DNA from: Calendula officinalis
Lineage: Eukaryota > Streptophyta > Magnoliopsida > Asterales > Asteraceae
Length of the DNA stretch: 64,000 nucleotides
Assembly (NCBI GenBank): GCA_963853835.1
Contig: OY970824.1
Span: 78,130,372 to 78,194,371 of the forward strand
Direction of reading: 5' to 3'
Made by a program: the position numbers and the translations under genes. Positions 1 through 11,100 of the stretch are shown here, piece after piece. The notes beneath the pieces were generated by a model. The model was not told where the DNA came from. It saw nothing but the letters and a program-made list of their open reading frames with translations, and searched no databases. Numbering within the stretch: position 1 is the first letter of the stretch; each line of letters begins with the position of its first letter.

Positions 1-1806
1 GGGCTGCTAGTTTCTGTTTCTAAATTTACAACCCTTTTGGGCCCGTTGTCTGTTGAAGAGTCGGTTTTCGTGTTCGGTAACGATGTTAAAGCCCGAAAAG
101 CAACAATAACTGTTTTCACAATTGCAAACACATACGGTGATTATATACGTTCGGGTTGGAGAAACACGGTTGATTGCATTTTAAGTTTACACAGATTAGG
201 GCTTTTACCGGCCCGTTTAGCCAGTGATGCAGCTGATGACATGGACCAAATTTCCGAATCCGACCCCGATAAATTCGTCTTACTCTCACCACCAGCACCC
301 AGTGTTCTAGCTGCAACCCATTCTCGAAAATCATCAGGCTTAATGGGCCGATTTAGTGACTTTTTGTACTACGATACAGAAAAACCAGCCCAACAACCGT
401 CTCAAGAACAACTTGAAGCCCATAAAAATAGCGTTGAAACTGTAAAAAGTTGTCATATTAATACCATTTTCACTGAGAGCAAATTTCTTCAATCCGAATC
501 TCTCTCGAATCTGGCCCAAGCCCTGATTTTAGCTGCGGGCCAATCACGTGAAGATGGTGCGGTTTTCTGTTTGGAGTTATTAATCACTGTTACATTAAAT
601 AACCGAGATCGGATTATGCTTTTATGGCAAGGGGTATATGAGTACATAACCAATGTTGTCCAGTCAGCAGTGATGCCGAGTACGTTAGTTGAAAAAGCGG
701 TTTTCGGGCTTATTCGAATCTGTCAACGGCTTCTTCCTTATAAAGAAAATTTAACCGATGAACTTTTGAAATCACTTCAATTAATATTAAAACTCGATGC
801 TCGTGTTGCAGATGCATATTGTGAACATATAACACAAGAAGTTATGCGTTTAGTGAAAGCAAATGCAAGACAGATAAAATCACACGTAGGTTGGCGTACC
901 ATAACTTCCCTGCTCTCCATCACGGCCCGCCATCCGGAAGCTTCCGAGCCCGGTTTCGAGACTTTGGAATTTATAATGTTAGACGGGTCCCACTTGTTGC
1001 CCGCGAATTTCGTCCTATGTGTCAATGCGGCCCGGCAATTTGCTGAGTCGCGAGTTGGTGATGTCAAACGGTCGGTTAAATCGGTTGATTTGATGGCGGG
1101 GTCCACCGGGTGTTTGGTTAGGTGGTCCCGTGAAACTAAGGAATCTGTTGGTGAAGAAGCTGAAACCGCGGTTAAAATGCATCAAGATATTGGTGAAATG
1201 TGGTTAAGATTAACACAAGGGTTAAGAAAAGTGTGTTTAGACCCGCGTGAAGAAATTAGGAATCATGCGGTTTTGATGTTGCAGAATTGTTTAACGGGGT
1301 TGAACGGTGTTCATCTTGAAAACGAGTTGTGGTTATCGTGTTTTGATTTGGTAATTTTCACTTTGGTTAATGATTTACTAGAAATCATGCAAGAAAAATC
1401 ACAAAAAGAGTACCGAAACATGGAAAGTACGCTTATTTTGTCGTTAAAGTTATTATCGAACGCGTTTTTGCATTCGTTATCGAGTATTTGTCGGTTGGTT
1501 TCGTTTTGTAAAGTATGGATCAAGGTTTTAAGCTGTATGGAGAGATTTATGAAGGTAAAAATAAGAGGAAAAAAGAGTGATAAAATCCATGAAACAGTTA
1601 TTGAGCTTTTGAAGAATAGTTTGCTTGTGATGAAATCTAGGGGAATTCTTGTTCCAAATGATGCTGTTGGTTCTGATAGTTTTTGGCAGTTAACTTGGTT
1701 ACATGTGAAAAATTTTGCACCGAATTTGCAAACCGAGGTTTTTCCCGAATCCGATAGTGAACTCGAAAAGTCGGTTTCTGATGCTAATTCATCGGGCGGG
1801 TCTTGA
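1..1806 (+). CDS. GNL1: ARF guanine-nucleotide exchange factor, GNOM/GNL1 type (C-terminal part)
   Basis: This is the 3' end of a large ARF-GEF, open in frame 1 from the first base to TGA at 1804-1806, about 601 codons. GNOM-family proteins are near 1,450 residues. The DCB, HUS and Sec7 catalytic domains would therefore lie upstream of the window, and what is seen is the C-terminal HDS region. Diagnostic blocks are GDYIRSGWRN with LHRLGLLPAR, then SSGLMGRFS, LLWQGVYEY, RICQRLLPYKENL, GWRTITSLLSITARHPEAS and KVKIRGKKSDK. The family activates ARF GTPases at Golgi or endosomal membranes for vesicle budding and recycling. No intron is visible in this part, as in GNOM, whose last exon is very long. 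GNL1 rather than GNOM is suggested only by remembered neighbouring genes (a PLDRP1-like and a CML46-like gene), so the paralogue choice is uncertain while the family is secure. Confidence 0.93.
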   Translation, partial: GLLVSVSKFTTLLGPLSVEESVFVFGNDVKARKATITVFTIANTYGDYIRSGWRNTVDCILSLHRLGLLPARLASDAADDMDQISESDPDKFVLLSPPAPSVLAATHSRKSSGLMGRFSDFLYYDTEKPAQQPSQEQLEAHKNSVETVKSCHINTIFTESKFLQSESLSNLAQALILAAGQSREDGAVFCLELLITVTLNNRDRIMLLWQGVYEYITNVVQSAVMPSTLVEKAVFGLIRICQRLLPYKENLTDELLKSLQLILKLDARVADAYCEHITQEVMRLVKANARQIKSHVGWRTITSLLSITARHPEASEPGFETLEFIMLDGSHLLPANFVLCVNAARQFAESRVGDVKRSVKSVDLMAGSTGCLVRWSRETKESVGEEAETAVKMHQDIGEMWLRLTQGLRKVCLDPREEIRNHAVLMLQNCLTGLNGVHLENELWLSCFDLVIFTLVNDLLEIMQEKSQKEYRNMESTLILSLKLLSNAFLHSLSSICRLVSFCKVWIKVLSCMERFMKVKIRGKKSDKIHETVIELLKNSLLVMKSRGILVPNDAVGSDSFWQLTWLHVKNFAPNLQTEVFPESDSELEKSVSDANSSGGS

Positions 1807-2742
1807 TGGAAAACGAGTTTTGGCCTTTGGGTTTTGTTTATTAGAATTTAAACAGTTATTATAGTCTTAGGTTTTCATATAAGGGGGTGATTTTCCTACC
1901 ACAACTTTTAAGGTATATACCACATCCAATGCTTAATATACTTATACAGTTAGCTGTAAAATCTGTACCGTATGGTATAACCATTAAAACTTGTGGTAGC
2001 AATATCAATTATCTTTCATATATCTGTATACTTAGGTTGTAATTTGTAAATTGTTTTCAGAAATACTAAAGTTACCCTTTGATAATGAGACAGCCATCTG
2101 ACTATTTTGATTGACGATAAATGTATTTGTAAGTTACTATAAATATTAGAGAATTGAAAAACATATGATCTGTAATCTCCCAATAAAATATATAAATTGA
2201 AATGCTACTATATTATCGGGTTGAACGCGAACCTGTTAGGTTAAATAAATCTTAACTTGGCACTATAAGGTTAGCAGGTAGACCCGTTAAGGCATTTATA
2301 ACCCGAATTAACTTGATCATATAAACCTTAATTGGGCGCCCTTTAGGGTCGGATCGTAACACTCACTATTTGCATGGTAGATCACATAACTTTTTGGCAG
2401 TGGATGCCCACTTGTTTTCAAGCATCAATTAGTTTCGTTATTACATTGTGGATCCTGAAATCATATAAATGGTCGTAAAATATCATATATTGCGCTATAA
2501 ATAAATAAAAACTCGATGATTAAAAGACAACATAGATATTCCATCCTCATCTTAAAAAGCACAAATTACCATCCCAGGGTGCGTTAAGATGTACGCATAT
2601 CCTTGCATAAGTTTATCTCATGGGAATGACCACTAATCATGTAAAAGAATAAAAATTCCAGTTAGAAAAACATATTCATGAATAATGAGGAAAAATAACT
2701 AACTGTAAGTTAGAATGTATGTAACTTGAAGATAAAACATTT
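1807..2742. other. Intergenic, AT-rich, with one small MITE
   Basis: Spacer between the ARF-GEF stop codon and the tRNA gene. It holds the 102-bp MITE listed separately and otherwise shows no coding potential that I can support. Around 2220-2345 there are short dispersed CCCG/CGGGT motifs of the kind found in hAT-like repeats elsewhere in the window. Confidence 0.6.
1897..1998. mobile_element. Small MITE with TACCACAA-type inverted ends
   Basis: The left end reads TACCACAACTTTTAA and the right end is the near-exact reverse complement, ending TTGTGGTA. A second, diverged copy of the same sequence is present at 47538-48260, interrupted by a hAT-like insertion, so this is a repeat family and not a chance palindrome. 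The superfamily is not certain. Confidence 0.6.
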
Positions 2743-2815
2743 GGGGATGTAGCTCAAATGGTAGAGCGCTCGCTTTGCATGCGAGAGGCACGGGGTTCGA
2801 TCCCCCGCATCTCCA
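2743..2815 (+). tRNA. tRNA-Ala (anticodon TGC)
   Basis: A 73-nt cloverleaf. The acceptor stem has seven pairs and includes the G3:U70 wobble that identifies alanine tRNAs. The anticodon stem is CTCGC/GCGAG with loop TTTGCAT, placing anticodon TGC at 2776-2778, which reads GCA. The T arm contains GGTTCGATCC (B box) and the D arm TAGCTCAAATGG (A box). There is no intron and no encoded CCA. Five T residues directly after the gene (2816-2820) are a minimal RNA polymerase III terminator. Confidence 0.95.
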
Positions 2816-3150
2816 TTTTTCCTTCATAAATATGCATAATACTTATTGTTATTAAATTAAATAAATATTATTTAATGATTAAACTACATAATATCAATAA
2901 ACTTCCGGTTTTATGCATATATTTTTAAAAGTATTCTTCGTTACATGTGAAATGTGTTCCACTTTGTTAATATCAATTTACTTCTTTATACATCATTCCT
3001 CGATTTTCAAAGGCGAAAACACATTTTATATCCAACAACTTAACATGCATAAAGAAAATATGACATGGAGCTAAACAAAATACATCGCTACGCCATTTTC
3101 CTGTTCAAATTAAAAGATGTTACCATACACGTTTTCTACTTAGTCATCTA
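2816..3150. other. AT-rich intergenic spacer
   Basis: Between the tRNA terminator and the first Stowaway-like MITE. I see no gene or recognisable element. Confidence 0.5.
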
Positions 3151-3413
3151 CTCCCTCCGTCCCTAAATAAAGTTCCCGCTTCTCTTGGGCATAAATTTTA
3201 AGGAGAAAATTAATGTGGGGTCATTAGTAATAATTTTGATTAAAATATAAAGTTGGGTTGGAGAGAGAAAGATAGTTAGTGGATAATTAGTAGTAGGGAC
3301 CTTGATATATATATTATTTTATTAAGTTTACCCCATCAACTTGAGAAATGAGAACTTTATTTAGGGACAAAAATTTAGGGAGAAATGAGAACTTTATTTA
3401 GGGACGGAGGGAG
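3151..3413. mobile_element. Stowaway-like (Tc1/mariner) MITE
   Basis: 263 bp flanked by TA target duplications (3149-3150 and 3414-3415). The terminal inverted repeats begin CTCCCTCCGTCCC and match over about 25 bp. The subterminal piece around the right end (GAACTTTATTTAGGGAC) is repeated once just inside. The ends are those of the plant Stowaway group, and related copies occur at 15394, 16206, 17245 and 48976. Confidence 0.9.
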
Positions 3414-3415
3414 TA

Positions 3416-3938
3416 CTATCTTCATCTACTCCTGGATAAATGTATATCTACATCTCACATTGGTTATACCTCATCTTTTGACAAAATTGGATTTTGTTGT
3501 TGTTGCCGCTCTTCATCTCTGTCACATATTTATACATTACCATACATAAGTAAGAAGTGGTGTAGACAAAATGTGTGCTGTGATTTTCATACATAAAAAG
3601 TGGTTCATGGATAGAAGACAAACTTAAACCCAACCCCAAATCATACACAAAACTTAGAAGTTAGAACCTATAAACTTTGCTGAAGACGACCTGAGGATGA
3701 CCCCAAGTGTAAATATGTCATCGTTATTCCAAGAAGTTTGTGTATCATATACTTTCACCTTTTGTAAAAGTATTTGTGTAACAATAAATTAAATTAACAT
3801 ACTAGATTTTTTAAACCAAAGAAAACAATTAATAAAGAGGCTGTGTCTCAGGCCATTTATGTGTTCTACTCAAAAACTTCATACCGATAAAAGTTTTTGT
3901 TATACCTAATGTTTGTTATACCGATACGTTTTTGTTAA
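3416..3938. other. AT-rich intergenic spacer
   Basis: No coding sequence or repeat that I can name between the Stowaway MITE and the 9-bp-TSD MITE. Confidence 0.45.
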
Positions 3939-4117
3939 GAGAAATGATATTTAGTCCTACCATTTAGACCTATTCATATACCTACCCACTTGATAGGATG
4001 ACATGTGTATTCCACTAATTCTCTCTCTTAATATTATCTCTTGATTTTGACACGTGTCTTCATCTAATGAGTAGACCTATGAGTAGGTTAAAATGGTAGG
4101 CCTAAATACCATTACTC
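3939..4117. mobile_element. Mutator-like MITE with perfect 9-bp target duplication
   Basis: 179-bp element whose ends are inverted repeats of the form GAGxAATGxTATTTAGxCCTA. It is flanked on both sides by the identical 9-mer TTTTGTTAA (3930-3938 and 4118-4126). A 9-bp duplication with long AT-rich inverted ends fits the Mutator superfamily. It lies about 170 bp upstream of the PLDRP1-like pseudogene start. Confidence 0.8.
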
Positions 4118-4285
4118 TTTTGTTAAATGGGGCCAAATTCGGTAGATGTAGCAGCCCGCAAAAAGACGAAATAAGTGTTAGTTATCAGAAAAGTCAAAGA
4201 AAGTAGTCGTCGTAGGGCCCGCATGAAGCAAATACATACGCCACGTGTTACCGGAAAATCGAGACCTAAAAAGCACTCACCAATC

Positions 4286-5126
4286 ATGTTGTACTACCCA
4301 AAAGGTCACTACTACGAATCCGGCGACGATGTCGACCACTTTGATAACATAGATCCTCATCCAACCCCATTCGCCGGTGGCTACGACATCGCCCTCTCCC
4401 TCCATCGGAGGAAATATGCTACGCTGCCACCTCAACTTCCTCCGGCCGCTTCGATTATGAATGTTCTAACTACTCCTCCTATGCCGAGCCCTCTGTGCTT
4501 ACGGCGAGGAAGCTCTTGACAGTGAATATAAAAGCTATGTTCGACACAAACCCCTTGCTTATGGAGCCTCATCTGCTGGTGTGAGTCATCAATCCGGTGG
4601 AGGTTACGGCGGTGGATCTGGTTATGGTAGGCATGAGGAGCCTACCTCTGAATACGGATCTGGATATGGCCGGAGGCCAGAGGAGCGTACTTCGGAATAT
4701 GGATCTGGTTATGGCGGTCGTCCTGAGGAGCCTATTTCGGTGTACGGATCTGGTTATGGACGGAAGAGCCGATTTCCGAGTACGGATCTGGATACGGCCG
4801 TAAGAAATATGTAAGTTGGATCAACCTCTTTGCACAGTCTAATTAAACCATATGTTATGTATTCTAGTTGTTTACTGTGATCAGACATGTGATTAATTTA
4901 GAAGTATAAACTATAACTCACTTATTGATCTGATTAGAAGTTGGTTTAAAAGCTTAATTAGATTTATTGTTCGATGGGAAGGGGTTGCCGGTAAAGCATG
5001 AGTCTTAACCAGAATTATAAAAACTTTAATGCTCTTGACATGTTGGTTGAGATATGATGATAATTGGAATGAATTTGCAGGGAGATGATAGAGAGGAAGA
5101 AGCATAGGCACCACCGCAAACACTAG
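4286..5126 (+). pseudogene. PLDRP1: PLDRP1-like (At5g39570-type) YGSGYG-repeat protein, broken
   Basis: The N-terminus (MLYYPKGHYY, then a DDVDHFD acidic stretch and FAGGYDI) and the YGSGYG repeats with PEEP spacers match the plant protein known as uncharacterized At5g39570 or PLD-regulated protein 1. The matching reading frame shifts at about 4405, 4498 and 4760: the frames read GGYDIAL, then EEICYAATSTSSGRFDYE, then YGEEALDSEY and the YGSGYG repeats, then EEPISEYGSGYGRKKY. A GTAAGT donor at about 4808 and a TTGCAG acceptor at about 5080 suggest the ancestral intron. The last exon ends in the expected basic/His-rich tail (KKHRHHRKH, stop 5124-5126), again reached only by another shift. Several independent indels argue for a pseudogene over a single sequencing error. 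Confidence 0.75.
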
Positions 5127-6103
5127 GATGATTAAGAGATGAAGCTTGGTTTTGTCTGTCGTATTCCTGCTTTTCAACTTGATCTTGTAATTTATTGCCA
5201 TCACAAACAACTGGTTGGTTTCTGTCTTTTATGTTTGTATGTGAAATTGTGAAAACCTTTCTTGCATTGTGTTTAACTGTTTTGGTTTTGTGGTTTGCAT
5301 TAATAAAAGTCCTAAACTTTATGTGTTTCAGAAGATTGATTTTGGCCTTTTGAATGTTATAATCTTGGATTTCTCTAATCATTCATATTCCATCAAGTTC
5401 CTAATCATAGATTAGCAACAACATTTTAGCCCAATCTTGAAATGCATCAACAAATTTCTTATCAACGCTATACAAGCCAATTAGCAACAAATGTTTAAGT
5501 CAATGCAGATTTGGTGTGTGTTCGGAACCACTACAATGGCAGAAAACAGGGGAAAATTTGTATTTATAGTGTGTTCACAGCCTTCGAAAAGGTAAAAGAA
5601 TTAACTGCCATAACTATCACTGCCAACCGCCACTTGAAGGCTTGTCTCTTCAAATCTTTGCATTTGTACGATCAATACCAAAGTTTTTTGTGCTGTTATT
5701 ACAGTTTTGAGTCTTTTGACAGTCGATTAGGTCAGTAATATTTTTGGTGGGAAAATCAGTTTAGACATTTTTTATAACCACCAAAATCCATGGAAATGCA
5801 ATTAATGAGTGCTAAGGGATGTGTTTTCTGATTATACATATTCTTGCATTTATGATGTCTTCCACATATAGGAAAGACTCCAAAGTCCAAAACAATCGAA
5901 TGAGCAACGACTTCTACCACAAACAGTAATTTAATAAACAAAATTTTAATCTTAAACTTGTCAAAAATAACAAGCCCGTATATATATTTGTGTTCAGTAA
6001 GAAAAGTACACATATGAGACAATCGTTGCAGTTAATGAATCTTCTTCTATGTAATATAAAAAAAAGAATTAAAAAATTAATGAATGAAATATAAAAAAAC
6101 AAA
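5127..6103. other. Intergenic / 3' UTR of the p24 gene
   Basis: Between the pseudogene and the stop codon of the minus-strand p24 gene. It is AT-rich, shows no supportable gene, and the part near 6000-6100 is probably the p24 3' UTR. Confidence 0.5.
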
Positions 6104-7444
6104 CTAAATGAGCTTCTTTCGCTGAAAAAAGGCCTTTAAATGGCATAACTGCAGAGCAGCCACTAATAAACAAATTACAAGGGAGAAAAAACTGAAAGTT
6201 GCCATCTTTGAATTAGTTGATCTTATTAAATGCTGCATCATTTCCTCCCTACAATTTTATTTTTACAAAAATTAACATCTTCAACCGCAAATGGGGTTTG
6301 CAGTTTTATAGAACAAAAAACAAGCAAACAATAAGTTTTAATATATTAATTCTGATTATTACCTTTCACGAAGATTGAACATCTCCTCATGAACCATTGT
6401 GACTGAATCAAACAATTTTTTCAGCTCAAGTTCCATCATCTGTCAGAAACGATTACAACATGTGTTTGTTTATGTTCATATAATCAGTCACACAATAAAA
6501 ATGGAGAAAGAAAGAACTTACTTCAACCTGTCCCTTTTTAGCCACTTTAGACCAATCTTTTGCAGCAAGACCTGATTTCCAATCAAAATCAATGGACAAT
6601 GATTTGTCTGGAGATTGTTTAGCTGCCCAGAAACAAGTCATATAATCACCAGCCTCACCAGCAGTGAATGCAAAATTACCAGAATGTATACGATCTGCAA
6701 AGTGATAATTGTTCCCCTGGGGTGAAGTTACCTATATATATACTACCTGTTAATAATAATTACAGTTGAAAACATATTACATGTTACTATTTAGGTAGCC
6801 ATTGCATAGCTCCAAATTTATCGTATAATAATACTATTATGCATCGATTAATAATATAATAGTACTAGTATAATATCAAGATATCATCAACTCTTATAAT
6901 CAATAATAGGAAAACCTTCAAACCATTAAAAAAGAGGTTTTAAAAACAAGAGCAAATCATGAAAATATGAATGCATAATGATTATATTACTCAGCAGTTT
7001 TGATTAAAAAAAAAAAAGAACTCGTAGATTTTCAATAGCTCGAAAACTTGATCATCTGTTATTTTGGTTCACATAGGACAATAGTGGAATTGCAATTTTC
7101 GGCCGAATTGTTCAATGATTAATATTCGCAACTTAAATAGTTTCCGTATAGAAATTGATCGAAAAAACGGAATTAAGGAATGGATAATTGACAATGAAGT
7201 TGTACAAATGATGTGAATGGCTGACCCTAACAGTAACGCGATCCTCTTCCGGTAACGGAGAACCTTCGATGGGGTTAACGATGGTATACTTGCCGACGGT
7301 CATCGCATTGATTTTAATGTCTTCCGTTATGCATTTTGTGGCTCCTGTTTTTAAATCAAACATCATTCCTTTCACCAATGGCGGTGTTGAAGCTAACGCT
7401 AATATCGATATCATAATTGCTGCTATATTTATTGATCTCCACAT
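6104..7444 (-). CDS. Transmembrane emp24 domain protein, p24-delta subfamily
   Basis: Complete four-exon gene: 7226-7444, 6522-6731, 6363-6439 and 6104-6248. All introns are GT-AG and the phases join exactly to 216 residues, the usual p24-delta size. Seen in order: signal peptide (MWRSINIAAIM...), GOLD domain with paired cysteines (TKCITEDIK and YMTCFWA), the delta hallmark SIDFDWKSGLAAKDWSKVAKKGQVE, a coiled-coil MELELKKLFD, one membrane span (FSFFSLVICLLVAALQL), and a cytosolic tail AFFQRKKLI with the FF COPII signal and a KKxx ER-retrieval signal. p24 proteins are cargo receptors cycling between ER and Golgi. The ATG at 7442-7444 is chosen because it starts the signal peptide; no upstream in-frame ATG is apparent. 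The gene is head-to-head with the PHO1 gene at 8137. Confidence 0.95.
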
Positions 7445-8136
7445 TGTTGATTTTGGGGGGAAACTCAAAATAAGAACCCTAGATTTTGCAAAAGCAGAGG
7501 GGCGAAACGCGGGTAACTTGTTTGCTTATTCCCCTTTATCCAAAATTAACGACCGATCAACGAACTCATCCTTGTAACGGCGTCGTTTTAAACGTTGTTA
7601 AATTGTTAATGTTAAATCAAATGTAGATATATCTTGAGACTTGAACAACGAAAAAAAAAGAAATATTTTGAAAATACAAAAATATTCTTTTATATATTCT
7701 GTTTATTTTGTAAGGAAAACTATTCAACGATTAAATAAAAACTTTCGTCGTTTAATACGTTTTTGACGAAATTTTTTTAACGATGTTAAATCAATTTTTT
7801 TTATACATGTCCAGTCTCTTATTTATCATTTCCCAAAAAGTTACTTTTTAACTCTAACTCAAAAAACATCTTACCATCAAATTTAAGCCATTTCTTAATT
7901 AGAGCAAATAGTTAAGATCCTTAATATTGTCTTTAACTAGAACAAGATCGACAACTTATTGGATAATGTTCAAAAGTAGTAAACATTGTTCGACGGATTC
8001 GATCGTTTGGCACTATACCTCAATAATGTAGCATAAGATCTTTAATCTTGTCTTTTAAGTTATAACCATCAACGTAGACCATGTTTATAAGTTCTCCTTA
8101 ATAATAATTTACCCGCAAACCAACACATAATTAACA
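7445..8136. promoter_or_regulatory. Shared divergent promoter region, p24-delta and PHO1-like
   Basis: 692 bp between two start codons transcribed away from each other. It must hold the 5' UTRs and promoters of both genes. It is AT-rich, and I could not assign a TATA box with certainty to either side. Confidence 0.5.
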
Positions 8137-11100
8137 ATGAAATTCGGCAAAGAATTTGCTTCACAAATGGTGCCGGAATGGCAAGCAGCATACATGAACT
8201 ACAACCACCTCAAGATTCTCATCAAAGAAATCTTGAAATGCAGATCACCGGAGCAACTCCGGCTTATCAGGCAAACCCACCATTACCATCAAAAGGGTAT
8301 TCTCGGAAACGAAAGGTTTCTCTTCATAGACTAACAAATAGTGATTCTGAAAATAAAGATAAAGAGGATGAAGTGATTCTAGTAAGTGCAATTCAGTCGC
8401 CGGAGGAAAGGTACCAGACTGTTTTCCTCCGGTCATCGGAGGACGGAGGAGACTCTGAACTCCATTTCTTTAAACGACTTGATAATGAGTTCAATAAGGT
8501 GAACGATTTCTATAAATCTAAGGTAGGGGAGATGGTGAATGAAGCTGAAGAGTTGAGCAAACAAATGAATGCTCTCATTGCTCTTCGAATTAAAGTCGGC
8601 GATCCAGCTTTTTGCAGTTCAACTCCTGTGTTTTCGGCTCGGTTCACTGACGAACATATTACAGGTTATTTATGACCATAAATTTCGTCCCTAAATGGTT
8701 ACTAGTGTCTTTGCGACCCCAAAAGTACTTTTTCCTACCTTCTAAAATTGAAAAAAGACTTATAAGAAAGGGAAGTGATTCTTCCACATCAATTTTTATC
8801 TATGTAAAGTAATTTTATATCAAATGATAGTCATGTTCTTCAAAAGGTGGGGTGAAATGCAAGTTTTGGTAAAAGGAAATGAAGGACATAATTGTCTTTG
8901 GGATGAAATTACTCTGTATGTATTGCTCTGACATAGTTTGTCACTTTGACATTTTCCTTAATCCTTGTAGCATGTACATTTGTATTTATTAAATGCCTAA
9001 TGATAAAATTTTGTTGTTTACTTTAGATGCGAACCAAGAGAACATGAATCATGAAGGAAAAAGCAAATGGAGAACAGGAAGTGATCGAACAAATAAGGAA
9101 CATGAAATGGTTTCTTTAGAAGTTTTAAACGACATAAAGATCAACGTTATGCCAGAAACTCCAATATCATCGTTGAAAAATGCTTTTAGTCGTTCCAAAG
9201 CGAGCTTCTCATTCAGTAAAAAAGAACTCAAAGATGCAGAACGGAAGTTAAAGCAGGCTTTTATCGAGTTCCACCAAAAGCTTCGCCATCTCAAAAGCTA
9301 CTCGTAAGCACTAACCACTCAGCGACTAATTTCCAGAATTTGTGACGACTAACTTTCGTCGCTATTTTTTTTTTTTGTTTTACTGATGCATTTTGCGACA
9401 ACCTTTGTTTTGTGATTTTGTTTCTGAAATTTTGCTTATTTGATCAGCTTCTTGAATCAATTGGCGTTCTCCAAGATCATGAAGAAGTATGATAAGGTCT
9501 AGAATTGTAACATCCCGAGACCCGACCCTTAATATTTTATTACTTTTGGTAAGTAATATCTTATTGTTTAATGTTTTATTATTTTATATAATTTTATTTG
9601 ATTTAATTGGATTAATTGTATTTTTAACCATGGGGATTAAAAATTAGTAAAACTGAAATATTTAAATATTAAAATGATTTTTACATATTTGGGTTCATTT
9701 CTGAATCAGGGTTCTAAAAATATCTTCGTTGTTAAAATTGGAGTTAGTTAGGTCTAAATTAATTATCTGCGAACCTAATAATCTACACTGTGTTAAATGA
9801 AAAAAAATCAGTGTTTGGAAAGGGGGGTACGTGTTATGTTGGTGAGTATGTGTCAAAATAATCAGATTTTTCTCTTCTCCTTGCCTGTACACGACAACAC
9901 CCACACACACACATACTTTCTTAGTCTTTCTTGGTCTTTCTTGGCCGACAACAGTTGAAGGTACTCGCCCGACCGCCGATCCTCTTTTAACGTCCAATTG
10001 CTTGTGGAAGTTTGGACGGGTTTCCCTATTGATTTCCCTCGATGTTCTAATTTGTTGTAGTTATGCAAATTGACGTTTATTTCTATTCACTTAGCTTTGT
10101 GCTAATCCCTCATTCGTTGACTCTTTTCAGGTTGTGGTTTTAGCTTGACAAGAGTCGGGTTTTGGAAGTCTGACCGCACTCTGATTTTGTATACCGGGTC
10201 GAGCCTGTTTTAGTAACACCTTAAAATGTTTTTATATATTCGATTAATATGTAAATGGTTTTTATGTTGTGTAATAAGTAGGAGTTATGGTATTTCTTAA
10301 TTCGCTTCCGTATGCTTATTTTAAAAAAAAAAAAAAAAGCTCTAGGATTGTGGTGTTACAAGAATTCTAGATTCAACGAAGTTCATTTTGCTTGTATTCA
10401 TGTGTTCCAAAATCTAACACTTTTGTTGGTACAGAGTACGTCTAGAAATGCATCAAAAGCTTATTTAGAGATGGTTGAGAAATCTTACTTGAACCAATCT
10501 GATGAGGTATCTATAATGTTTAATTATATATTTTTTTTGTACCTTGTAAATTAATTAACAAATGATGAAATAAGTAAGCTATTTCTTGTGCACGCAGGTC
10601 GCTAAGCTCTTGGAGAGTGTTGAAGCTGTTTTTATCGAACACTTTTGCAATGGGAACCGCAGTCTAGGAACGAACACCTTAAGACAAAAACCTAAAACCG
10701 ACAGACACAGAGTAACCTTTTTTACGGGTATGTTTGCGACACTTTTTCTGTTGCTAAGTTCATTACTTGCAAGTATGCAACTCAGCACTTTTCGTGTACT
10801 TTTTTTTGTCCCAATAGATCCACTGAAAATTTTATTGACATGTACAGTACAACTCACCATTGCATATTGATATCGTGCAGGTTGCTTTTTGGGATTCTCG
10901 TTGGCACATATCGTCGCTATAATCTTATTGATAAATGCTAGAAAACTTCTCAAAAGTGAAGGTCGAGATCAGTACATGACCAATGTATTTCCGTTATACA
11001 GTGTGTTTGGGTACCTCGTGTTACATTTGGTAATGTATGCTGGAAACATATACTATTGGAAGCGTTTTCGCGTCAATTACGCCTTTATTTTCGGGTTCAA

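Noticed and set aside
5511..5738. 75-codon open frame on the plus strand
   Set aside because: No recognisable motif, no splice context and AT-rich surroundings; most likely chance.
7269..7577. Plus-strand open frame across the p24 first exon
   Set aside because: It is the antisense shadow of the signal peptide exon of the p24-delta gene.
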